Shown piece by piece: positions 19,801 to 29,600 of a DNA stretch of 64,000 bases; position 1 is the stretch's first letter; the number at the start of each line of letters is the position of its first letter. The DNA comes from Xenorhabdus nematophila ATCC 19061. Its GTDB lineage: Bacteria > Pseudomonadota > Gammaproteobacteria > Enterobacterales > Enterobacteriaceae. The notes under the pieces are model-generated. The model had not been told where the DNA came from. It saw only the letters and a program-made list of their open reading frames with translations, and did no database searches. The translations under genes were made by a program, and so were the position numbers. The stretch is from positions 1,936,005-2,000,004 of the forward strand of contig NC_014228.1 in the NCBI RefSeq assembly GCF_000252955.1, read 5' to 3'.

Positions 19801-20167
19801 GTAAATCATGGCAGGACAGGGCAAAACCAATATCGGCAGGTTCGATATGCTGACAAGGCTGTTCTTCAATTAAAACAAAGCGGGTGCGCAGGCTTTCATG
19901 CCGGGCTATCAGGTTGTTGAGTGACATCGTCAGCGCCTGACGGTTGAGCTGACCGCTGAGACGCAGTATTACCGGCAGATGATAGGCAAGGCTGGCTGCC
20001 GGATCGAGCTGACAGAGAAACCATAACCGCTGTTGCGCGAAAGATAACGGCAGTGGCCGATGTCGATCGGCCTTTTTGATCAATGATTGTTGCTGAGACC
20101 CACGGGATTTCAACTGCTCTTCAATTCTTTTTTCCAGAACAGCCCGTTTCAATTCCTCAAGATTCAT
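13439..20167 (-). CDS. Non-ribosomal peptide synthetase, second gene (two modules)
   Basis: Two-module NRPS of about 2242 aa: N-terminal docking helix, C6-A6-T6, dual C/E7-A7-T7, then an acidic C-terminal tail (EELMVILGGDNNK) that looks like a docking segment. HHIITDG of C6 is near residue 172, SGSTG of A6 near 664, T6 serine near 1066, the C/E7 motifs HYLMQDQGD near 1169 and HHLVSDH near 1293, A7 SGSTG near 1767 and T7 serine near 2165. An ATG at 20182 overlaps the upstream stop as TAATG, but the ATG at 20167 has a GGAAAG site at proper spacing, and the protein from there (MNLEELKRAVLEKR) aligns with the start of the third gene, so I chose 20167. A6 carries a Val-like code; A7 an unassigned hydrophobic code. 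C/E7 should epimerise residue 6. No thioesterase: the chain passes to the next protein. Confidence 0.96.
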   Translation of the reverse strand: MNLEELKRAVLEKRIEEQLKSRGSQQQSLIKKADRHRPLPLSFAQQRLWFLCQLDPAASLAYHLPVILRLSGQLNRQALTMSLNNLIARHESLRTRFVLIEEQPCQHIEPADIGFALSCHDLQQLDPALHDERVTEIADLEAQAPFDLTQGPLIRGQLLQLTNEQHVLLLTLHHIITDGWSVGVLVREMGDYYRAVLDNDDASLPELPVQYADYAVWQQDQLQGNPQQGTRLTKQRDFWCNRLKDAPNLLELPTDRPRPAVQSYVGGHVSFRLNASLLASLKALGQRHNATLFMTMMTAWSVVLARLSGQDDLVIGTPVANRPHHDLEGLIGFFVNTLALRIRFNRDLNVAELLAQVREQALTAYAHQDLPFEQVVEALQPERSLSYSPIFQVMLAFNNTPSQTLTLPGLQLTPVEQKRRGAHFDLALSLSETEVGLAGDLEYAADLFDSATVERMIGYLIHVLTAMVADEKQPVATLPMLYDSERQQLLVEFNATQTDFPQDALIHQLFEAQAERNPDAIAIAFEEQTLSYGELNRRANRLAHYLIAQGVRPDSRVAICLERSPETIVGLLGILKAGGAYVPLDPAYPTERLAYMLKDAAPVVLLTETAQFDRLSGTLPAMMSVVMLDEQNTPPATQLLATQSDHNPTAQASGLTSRHLAYVIYTSGSTGQPKGVMVEHHNVNRLIINNGYADITAEDCVAHCANIAFDASTWEIWSALLNGGRLHIVSQSVLLDPAQFRDSLIKGKVTALWLTAGLFNEYLDTLKPLLGQLRYLLIGGDVLDPNKIQQVQSAVLKPTYLLNGYGPTETTTFAATYTIPLSIDVTRSIPIGRPISNTQIYILDSYGQPVPLGVTGEIYIAGFGVARGYLNHAELTAERFLTDPFASPFVSNLNARMYKTGDLGRWLPDGNIEFRGRNDFQVKLRGFRIELGEIETRLRQCPGVQEAVVLVREDLLDESSTVQKHLVAYLLPQTGVKLVPSELRQQLTQHLADYMLPGAFVILESFPLTPNGKLDRQALPAPDLSAVISRDYAVPQGEAEIALAEIWQNLLKLQQVSRHDHFFELGGHSLMIVSLMEKLRHIGWQLDVRSVFATPVLTDMAQTLRRDTHAFIVPPNLVPEGCTAITPDMLPLVALSQTEIDDIVDLIPAGASQVQDIYPLSPLQEGILFHYLMQDQGDTYLLQSLLAFDNRHRLDRFLEALQQVIDRHDILRTAVYWQGLKQPVQVVWRQAPLAINIFAPATESDISSQPILAQLQAHTDPRRHRINLNQAPLFAADIAHDSAQNEWLLALRFHHLVSDHMTLELILAEIALILQGNAEKLPNALPYRNFIAQTLHTPTEEHEAYFRAQLADIDEPTAPFGVLSIANHDAPIAEDRLLLNPALAEAIRIHAKRLKISPSVLFHVAWAQVLAQTSGRDDVVFGSVLLGRLQGGAGADQILGMFINTLPVRISLAGQPVQAVVQSTYHNLMTLLEHEQASLALAQGCSGVAQSMPLFSSLLNYRHSRPAETNSADAVWSGIRAITTKEQTNYPITLSVDDFGTDFYLTAQTVASIDPTRVIHYLMTAVKGLVDALAHHPQQSILDIPVLPETEQKRVLIDFNATQADFPQHALIHQRVETQTANHPDAIAAVFEDKKLSYGELNRRANQLAHYLIALGVRPDDRVAICAERSLETVVGLLGILKAGGAYVPLDPTCPSERLAHMLEDAAPVVLLTQAVHADQLSGLLPSDCTLPVVVIDNQEPCLAEQPNHNPDAQALGLTSRHLAYVLYTSGSTGRPKGVMVEHRNVNNLVIGNSYVAIGADDCVAHCANIAFDASTWEIWSALLNGGHLHIVSQSVLLDPIRFRDSLLQGKVTALLLITGLFNEYLETLIPLFGQLRYLLIGGDALDPRKIQRLQLAESQPAHLINAYGPTEITVAAATYAINSPVKVNSPIPIGRPISNSRIYILDTRGQPTPIGVTGEIHIAGAGVSRGYLNHPDITVERFLPDPFSSAPDMRMFKTGDLGRWLPDGNIEYLARNDFQVKLRGFRIEPGEIEARLKQCHGIHDAIVIVREDMSDENVTGQKRLVAYLLPQEGAELIPAELRQQLALHLADYMLPSAFVTLDAFPLTPNGKLDRQALPAPDVSSVVVHSYEAPNSDEEIMLAQIWQDLLGLARVGRHDHFFELGGHSLMLVQLATRIQDQFLVDIPISSLFLFPQLAAQADIILTAQMDAIGENDMESLQNALDSMSTEELMVILGGDNNK
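16870..20167 (-). other. NRPS module 6: docking helix, LCL-type C, A (Val-like), T
   Basis: Approximate limits. Code DAWWLGGTFK. The T domain is of the GGHSLMIVSL type, which in this cluster always precedes a dual C/E domain, so the residue should be epimerised to D. A two-unit 15-bp repeat lies at 18239-18268 in the N-terminal part of the A domain. Confidence 0.75.
18239..18268. repeat. In-frame tandem repeat, 2 x 15 bp
   Basis: Two units beginning TTGTGTTGCC, at 18239-18253 and 18254-18268, in the same variable A-domain loop of module 6. Confidence 0.65.
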
Positions 20168-20181
20168 GTGCTTTCTTTCCA

Positions 20182-23100
20182 TTATCTACCGTCTCCGTGG
20201 GTATTTTCATCGCCTAAAAGAGCCATCAATTCCTCTGCTGACATTGAATCAAGGTCGTCTTGCATGGATTCAATCTCGTTATCCCCTATCGCCTCCATTT
20301 GTGCTGACAGAATGATGTCAGCCTGCTCCTTCAATGTGGGTGCTGCGAACAGTGAGGTGAGAGGAATGTTGACTAATAATTTGTTTTGAATGCGTGTTAT
20401 CAGCCGTACGACCATCAGCGAATGACCGCCGATTTCAAAGAAATTGTCGTGGCGGCTGATACGGGAGAGATCTAATAATTCCTGCCAGATTTGAGCCAAC
20501 ACGGTTTCTATTCTGCCTTTTGGTGGCTCATATTCACGGGTGGCTGCCGCAGACGCATCCGGCGCCGGGAGTGCCTGACGATCGAGCTTGCCATTGGGGG
20601 TCAATGGGAATGAGTCAAGTATTACGAAGGCACTGGGCAGCATATAATCAGCAAGCTGTCGGGCAAGTTGCTGGCGTAATTCAGCAGGCATCAACTCAAC
20701 GCCGTCCAGAGGGCGCAGATAAGCCACCAGCCGTTTCTGTCCCGTGGGGTTTTCATAAGCAGTCTCTTCACGGGCAAGCACCACGGCTTCATCTACACCG
20801 TGGCACTGTCTGAGCTTGGTCTCAATTTCACCCGGTTCGATACGGAAACCCCGCAACTTGATCTGAAAATCATAACGGCCGAGGTATTCAATATTGCCCT
20901 CTGGCAGCCAGCGCCCGAGGTCGCCGGTCTTGTACATGCGCGCATGAGTGCCTTGGGAGAACGGATCAAGCAGGAAACGTTCAGTGGTCAGTTCAGGGCG
21001 ATTCAGATAACCACGGGCAACACCCGCGCCGGCAATATGAATTTCACCGACAATGCCGAGCGGTACAGGCTGCCCTCGTGAATCAAGGATATAAATCCGG
21101 GTATTGCCAATCGGCCGGCCGATGGGAATAGAACGCGTTACATCAACCGGAGAGGCAATATCATAGGTTGTGGCAAATGTTGTCGTTTCGGTTGGGCCAT
21201 AGCCATTAATGAGGTGAGCCGGTTGTGACTCAGCCAGCTTCACTTGCTGGATTTTTCCCGGATCGAGGATATCGCCGCCGACCAGCAAATAGCGTAATTG
21301 CCCATACAGGGGCTTGAGCGTGTCGAGATATTCATGGAACAGACCTGCGGTTAACCAGAGCGCAGTGACTTGCCCTTGCATCAAGGAATCACAGAAACGC
21401 ACCGGATCAAGCAGTACGGAGGGGGATACCACATGCAGGCGTGCCCCATTGAGCAGGGCAGACCAGATTTCCCACGTTGAGGCATCAAAAGCCATATTGG
21501 CGCAATGGGCAATACAATCATCCGGGCCAATATCTGCAAACCCACTGTTGATGATGAGACGCAGGACATTGCGGTGTTCTGTCATCACCCCTTTGGGCTG
21601 TCCGGTCGAACCGGAGGTATAGAGGACATATGCCAGATGATGTGACGTCAGCCCCAGTGCCTGAATGTCTGGATTGTCAATTGGCTGTGTTGCCAGAAGT
21701 GTTTCATCGTTGTCCAGTAAGACCGTTGGCAATGTAGCGGAAAGTTTATTGAGATGGGCTTCCTGAGTCAGCAAGGCCACCGGTGCTGAATCGTCAAGAA
21801 TATAAGTCAGCCGTTCGGCCGGGTAATTGGGATCAAGCGGAACATAGGCGCCGCCCGCTTTGAGGATCGCAAGCAGACCAATAATCAACGCCGGACTGCG
21901 TTCAACACAGATTGCAACCCGAGAGTCAGGACGCACACCCAACGCAATCAGATGATGTGCCAGACGATTGGCGCGGCGGTTGACTTCACCATAGCTGAGA
22001 GTCTGTCCTGCAAATTCAATGGCAATCGTGTCGGGATTGCGTGCAGCCTGAGCTTCAAACAGTGGGTGAATCAGCCCATTTTGTGGGAAGTGTGACTCGG
22101 TGGCGTTGAAATCCACCAGCAGTTGTTGCCGCTCTGTGGCTGGCAGGATGGCGATATCCCGCATCAACCTTTGTGGTTCACGAACCAGAGCATTGACCAA
22201 TCCGCTGATGGCCGTGACCAGATAGCGGATGACGCGTGCGGGTTCAATACCCGCAATTGCTTGCGCTGTCAGGCGGAAATCATCACCCAGATCGTCCACT
22301 GACAGGGTAATCGGATAGTTAGTGCGTTCTTCTGCGGCCAGAATACGCATACCTGACCAAAAGGTATCCGTTGCCGCAACATTTCCGGGCTGACTGTGAC
22401 GGTAATTCAGCAAGGTGCTGAACAGCGGCATGGATTGCGGCATGCCACTGCACTGTTGTGCCAGTACCAATGGGGCTTGTTCATGCTCCAGCAGCATCAT
22501 CAGATTGTGGTAAGTAGCCTGTACCACATCCTTAACCGTGCGTTGAGCCAGAGAAACCCGCATTGGCAGGGTATTGATAAACATTCCCAGCACTTGATCA
22601 GCACCTGCACCGCCCTGAAGCCGGCCCAATAACACCGAACCAAATACCACATCATCACGGTCACAGGTTTGAGCCAGTACCAACGCCCATGCAGCATGGA
22701 ACAATACGCTTGGGCTGACACCCAGACGGCGGGCCTGAGCGCGGATGGATTCTGCCAAATCAGGTGTGACAAACAGGCGATCTTCGGTAACGCGTTCACT
22801 CTCTGTCTGAACGTTGAGAATACCGAATGGGGCGGTTGGCTCGTGAATATCTGCCAGTTGAGCACGGAAATAGGCTTCGTGATCGGCAGTCGGCATGTTT
22901 AATGTCTGGGCAACAAAGTTGCGATAAGGCAGGGCAACCGGCAATTTCTCAGTGTTACCCTGTAACTTATTATTTTTCAGCTTATTCTTTTTCGGCTCAT
23001 TTTTTTTCAACAACAGCGCCATTTCGGCAAAAATCAGTTCCAGGGTCATATGGTCACTGACCAGATGATGGAAACGCAGCACCAGCAGCCATTCGGTTTG

Positions 23101-23629
23101 TGCCGGATCATAAGCTATATTTGCGGCAAACAACGGCGCACGATCCAGAGCGAGACGGTGCGTGCGGGGGTCAGTTTGTGCCCTGAGCTGATCAGCCACG
23201 TTATCGGCAGTCACCGGATTGAACACATTGACAGTCAGCACTGCCTGACGCCAGACCACCTGAACCGGCTGCTCCAGATCTTGCCAGTACGCCGCAGTGC
23301 GCAGAATATCGTGGCGGTCGATAACGTGTTGCAACGTCGTGAGGAAAGTATCAAGGCGCTCACGGCTGTCGAAAGCCAACAGACTTTGCAGCAGGTAGTT
23401 ATCCCCCTGTGCCTGCAATAAGTGATGGAACAGGATACCTTCCTGCAACGGGGCGAGCGGATAAATATCCTGTACATTGTTTGCCCCGCCGGGAACCGTT
23501 GCAACGATGGCGTCAATCTCCGCCTGAGACAAACAAACCAGCGGCAGCATGTCCGGTGTGATGGCAGTACAATTTTCCGGGATAAGATTGTCCGGTACGA
23601 CAAAGGCATGGGTATCACGGTGAATAGTC
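20182..23629 (-). other. NRPS module 5: dual C/E, A (Val-like), T, C-terminal docking tail
   Basis: Approximate limits. Code DAWWLGGTFK, identical to modules 1 and 6. The C/E domain has HHLLQAQGD and HHLVSDH and carries a Lys/Asn-rich insertion encoded by three 15-bp repeats at 22961-23005. The tail after the T domain resembles that of the second gene. Confidence 0.75.
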
Positions 23630-26600
23630 TGAGCCATTTCAGCCAGAACCGGCGCGATGAACACACTGCGAACATCAAGTTGCCACCCCAGACGGCGCAG
23701 TTCTTCGATCAGACTGACAATCATCAGAGAATGCCCGCCCAGTTCGAAGAAGTGATCGTGACGACCGACCCGCTCCAGTTTCAGGAGATGTTGCCAAATC
23801 CGGGCGAGAACGATTTCCATCTCCCCGGCCGGGGCCTCATAACGGTGTACGACAACAGCGGATGAATCAGGCGCAGGCAGAGCCTGACGGTCAAGTTTAC
23901 CGTTGGTTGTCAGCGGGAAACTTTCCAGCGTGACAAACGCACTGGGCAGCATGTAGTCCGCAAGATGCTGGCTGAGTTGCTGGCGCAACTCGGCCGGAAC
24001 CAGCTCAGCATTGTCCTGCGGCAGCAGATAAGCGATCAGGCGTTTTTGACCGTTGTCATCTGCACGAGCCAGAACAACGGCTTCACGTACACCGTGACAT
24101 TGTTCCAGCCTTGCTTCAATTTCCCCCAGTTCGATACGGAACCCGCGGATCTTGACCTGAAAATCATTACGACCGAGATATTCGAGATTGCCATCTGCGA
24201 GCCAGCGTCCCAGATCGCCGGTTTTATACATACGTGCCTGTGAGTCCGGTGAGAATGGATCAGCAAGGAATCGTTCTGCGGTCAGTTCAGGGCGGTTCAG
24301 ATAACCACGTGCAACACCGTCACCGACGATATAAAGCTCACCGGTGACACCGGGGGGAACAGGCTGACCACAGGTGTCGAGAATATAAATGCGCAGATCG
24401 GCCAGTGGCTGCCCAATCAGACTGCCGCGCCCGGCATGAATATCCGCTTCCGTCAGTTCCCGATAGGTGGCATGTACCGTAATTTCGGTGATGCCGTACA
24501 TATTCACCAGCCGCGTCTGCTGAGTCGGATTACGCGCCACCCACGGGGCGAGTGTATGCAGTTCCAACGCTTCTCCGCCGAAAATGATATAGCGCAGAGA
24601 GTGCGGAGTGGCATCCTGGGCTGAAATCAACTGACGGAAAGCACTTGGGGTTTGGTTCAGTACCGTTACCTGTTCACGACATAACAGTGAATAGAACCTA
24701 TGTGGTGAACGTGCGCAGTCTGCCGGAATAACCACAAGCCGGCCACCGTAAACCAAGGCTCCCCACAGTTCCCAGACTGAGAAATCGAACGCGAAAGAGT
24801 GGAACAGCGTCCAGACATCATGGTTATCAAATTGGAAACGTGCCTGCGTGGCGGCAAACAGGCGAATGATATTGGCGTGTTCGACCATCACCCCTTTTGG
24901 CTGACCCGTTGAGCCTGATGTATAAATGATATAGGCCAGATGGCGTGAAGTCAGACCCAATGCCTGAGTATCCGGATTATTGCTTGGCTGTGTTGCCAGA
25001 AAAGATTCTTGGTTATCAGGAAGAGGGTCGAGCAAGGTTGTCGGCAATGTTACGGCAGAAAGCACGTTGGCGAATTTATCTAACCACTCAGTTTGAGTTA
25101 ACAGTGCAACAGGTGCGGCGTCCTCAAACATGTAGGCCAGCCGGTCGGCAGGATAGGCCGGATCAAGCGGAACATAAGCGCCGCCGGCTTTGAGAATCGC
25201 CAGCAAACCAACCACCATTTCCAGACTGCGTTCAACACAAATCGCCACGCGGGTGTCAGGACGCACGCCTTGTGCAATCAGATGATGTGCCAGACGATTG
25301 GCGCAGCGGTTCAGTTCACCATAACTGAGGGTTTGTTCTTCCAATACCACAGCAACAGCATCGGGTTGAGCGGCTGCCTGAGCTTCAAACAGTTGGTGGA
25401 TCAGCCGGTCTTGCGGGAAATTCATCCGGACGGTATTGAAACCGGTCAGCAGTTGTTGCCGCTCTGACTCCGGCAACATAGGCAGTGTTGCCACTGCTTG
25501 GGTTTCATTTGTCACCATCGCTGTCAGCACATTGGTCAGATAACCGATCATGCGCTCAATGGTCGCGGTATCGAATAAATCAACGGCATAAGCCAGCTCG
25601 CCGACCAGACCCTCCTCGGTTTCGGTCAGTGACAGGGTTAAATCGAAGTGAGCACTGTGGTGATCCTGCTCCATCGGTATAAGCTGTAGATCAGGCAGCG
25701 TCAGCGTTTGGGTTGGCATATGGTTTAATGACAGCATCACCTGGAAGACAGGGCTGTAACTCAGGCTGCGTTCAGGTTGCAGCGCTTCTACGACCTGTTC
25801 AAAAGGCAGATCCTGATGGGCATAAGCGGCAAATGCCTGCTCTTTAACCTGTGCCAGAAGATCCACCACACTGAGTTCATCGCTGAATCTGATGCGTAAG
25901 GCCAGTGTGTTGACGAAGAAACCGATCATCCCCTCAAGTTCATGGTGCGGTCGGTTAGCGATCGGGGTACCGATCACAATATCGTCCTGACCACTGAGTC
26001 TGGCGAGGACGATACTCCATGCGCTCAGCACGCTCATAAACAGGGTCGTATTATGGCGCTGTCCAAGCCCTTTAAGTGAAGTCAGTAAATCAGCACTGAA
26101 ACAGACCGGGACTCGGTTACCCGCATAGCTGTGAACGGTCGGACGTGGCCGGTCTGTCGGCAACGTTAATAATGTTGGCGCACCTGACAGTTTTTCGCAC
26201 CAGAAATCGCGCTGGGTAGTCAGAGTGGCGTCTTGCAGCCAATGACGTTGCCAGACAGCATAGTCGGCATATTGAATGGGCAGTGGCGGCAAGGGTGAAG
26301 CTTGTCCGTTGAGAACGTGGCTGTAGAGCGTGCTCAGTTCATTCATCAATACGCCGATAGACCAGCCGTCAGAAATAATGTGATGCTGAGTGAGCAGTAA
26401 TACATGCTCTTCATCTGCCAGTTGCAGCAAGTGACCCCGAATTAATGGGCCTTGCGTAAAGTCAAACGGTGTTTGTGCTTCGCGGGCCGTCATCTCTGCA
26501 ATGCGATGAGATTGTTTTTCCGGCGTTAACGGGCGTAGATCCTGATAAGACAGGGTAAAGCCCCTGTCAGCGGGATCAATGTGCTGGCAGGGTTGACCGT

Positions 26601-29600
26601 CGACCAGCACAAAGCGGGTGCGCAGAATTTCCTGTCGGGCGACCAAACGATCGAGTGCCCCGGATAACGCAGGAGGGTTGAGCAAACCACTCAGGCGCAA
26701 TGCGGCAGGAATATGGTAAGCCAGGCTGGCTGCCGGATCGAGTTGACCCAAGAACCATAACCGTTGCTGGGCAAAAGAAAGGGGCAGCGGTTGGTTACGG
26801 TCAGCCACGGGAATTGTCGCCTGAGCAGTGACGGAAGCGCCGGTTAATGCCTGAGCCAGATCCGCCAGCAGCGGTTGGTCAAACAGTTGCTGCAATGACA
26901 ACTCTTTTGCCAATACCTGACGGATGCGTGAAGCCAACTGGACGGCAAGCAATGAATGACCGCCCAGTTCAAAGAAATGATCGTGGCGACCCACACGCTC
27001 CAGCCCCAGCAAATCTTGCCAGATCTGAGCCAGTGCGATTTCTGTTTCACCGACAGGGGCTTCATAACCGCGTGACACGACAGAGGATGCGTCAGGGGCG
27101 GGAAGTGCCTGTCGGTCGAGCTTACCGTTAGGTGTCAGCGGGAAACTTTCCAGCATCACAAACGCACTGGGCAGCATATAGTCAGCAAGGTGTTGGGCAA
27201 GTTGCTGACGCAGTTCCGCCGGAACCAGTTTAATCCCCGTTTGTGGCCGCAGATAAGCCACCAGACGTTTTTGTTCTTCCGTACTCGTACTTTCGTGCGC
27301 CGCGTCTGCACGGAGCAGAACCACGGCCTCGCGTACGCCGTGGCATTGTCTGAGGCAGGTTTCTATTTCACCCAACTCAATGCGAAAGCCACGCAATTTC
27401 ACCTGAGTATCGTTGCGGCTGAGGTATTCGATATTGCCATCCGGCAGCCAACGACCGAGATCGCCGGTTTTGTACATACGTGCTTCTGGCCCGGAGGAGA
27501 ACGGATCGGCAAGGAAGCGTTCCGCGGTCAGTTCAGGGCGATTCAGGTAACCCCGTGCGACACCTGCACCGGCAATATAAATTTCACCGGCGACGCCGAC
27601 AGGAACAGGCCGGCCTGTTCCATCCAAAATATAGGCCTGAGTATTGGCGATAGGCTGACCGATGGGGATAGTGATTTCAGTGTCATTATCTTCCATCAAG
27701 GGGATTTCATAGGCGGTGGCGAAGGTGGCTGTCTCCGTCGGGCCATACACATGCAGTAAATGGTCAGGTGAATGTTCGGCTCTGAGGCGGATCGCGGCAC
27801 GGGTATCGGTTTTTTCACCCCCGAAAAGCACGTAACGTAAACCCGATAAAGCCGGGGCGATTAAATTCGCATATTGGTTAAATAGCGCCGTTGTCAGGAA
27901 TAACGCACTGACACCTTCGTCTGACAGATGCTGGCCGAAATCAGCGGGCTGCAACAGGGTTTTTTCGGGGATCAGCAGGATACGGGCACCCTGAATTAAT
28001 CCTCCCCACACTTCCCACGTGGTGGCATCGAATGAAACATTGGCACAATGGGCAATACAGTCATCCGGCCCAATATCGGCAAAACGGTTATTGATGACCA
28101 ACCGCAGCACATTGCGGTGCTCGACCATCACGCCTTTCGGCTGGCCGGTGGAGCCGGAGGTGTAAATGACATAGGCCAGATGGCGTGAAGTCAGCCCCAA
28201 TGCCTGAATATCCGGATTTTCGTTCGATTCAGCCGGTAAGAACGCATCCTGATGGTGCAGGGCATTATCCAGTAAGACGGTTGGCAAGGTTGCGGGCAGA
28301 ATACTGGCGAGCTTGTTAACCCATGCTGTTTGGGTAAGTAAAGCTATCGGGGCGACATCGTCAAGCATATAGGTCAGCCGCTCAGCCGGATAAGTCGGAT
28401 CAAGCGGGACATAAGCACCGCCGGCCTTGAGGATTGCCAACAGGCCGATCACCATTTCCGGGCTGCGCTCGAGACAGATGGCAACTCGATCATCCGGCTG
28501 TACACCCAGCGCAATCAGGTGATGGGCCAGACGATTGGCGCGTTGGTTCAGTTCGCTATAGCTCAGCCTGTGCCCCTTGCCGATCACGGCAGTGGCATCG
28601 GGGCGAAGTGCCGCCTGAGCCTCAACCAGTGAGTGAATCAGTCTATCCTGCGGGAAATCTGTCTGGGTGGCATTGAAATCCACCAGCAGTTTTTGCCGTT
28701 CAGCTTCCGGTAAGATCGGCACATCCAGAATTGATTTTTTCGGCGCGTGAGCTAAGGCATTGACCAGGCCTTTGATCGCGGTAGCCATATAGGTGGTGAT
28801 GTGTTCCGGCACAATTTCAGTGATGGTCAGGGCGGTCAGTTGGAAATCATGGCCTAAATCATCCACGGACAGGGTAATCGGGTAATTGGTTCTCTCTTCC
28901 GCAGAGAGCAAACGCATCTCTGCCCACATGGCGTTAACCGCCTCGCCGGTATGGCCTTTGGCGGTCTGGCTATGGCGATAATTCAGTAAGGTACTGAATA
29001 TCGGCATGGGCTGTGCCACCTCACTGCATCGTTGGGCCAGCGCCAGCGGTGCCTGCTCGTGTTCCAACAGGGTGGTCAGATTACGGTAAGTCTCTTGCAC
29101 AATGTCTTGTACATTGCATCCGTTCAGGGAAATACGGAACGGCAGGGTATTGATGAACATACCCAGTATCCGATCAGCACCTGCACCACCCTGAAGGCGT
29201 CCCGACAATACTGAACCGAACACGACATCGTTGTGTCCGCTGGTTTGTGCCAGCACCTGAGCCCATGCGACATGGAACAAGACACTGGGACTGACGCCTA
29301 AACGACGCGCCTGAATGCGGATATCATCAGACAGACCAGAAGGCAGCAAGATCCGGTTTTTTGCCACTGATCTGCGGGCATTGGCGGGTTCACTCTGTTT
29401 TTGTGTCTCTTTGGGTAGGGTGAACACACCAAAAGGGGCCGTTGGTTCATCAATACCGGCGAGTTGCTCCCGGAAATAGGCCTCATGTATTGCAGGCGAT
29501 ACATTCAGGATCTGGGCAATAAAGTTACGATAGGGCAGTGTTTGTACATTTTCTCGTAATATATTTCCCTGCAATATCAGGGCCATTTCAGCGAAAATCA

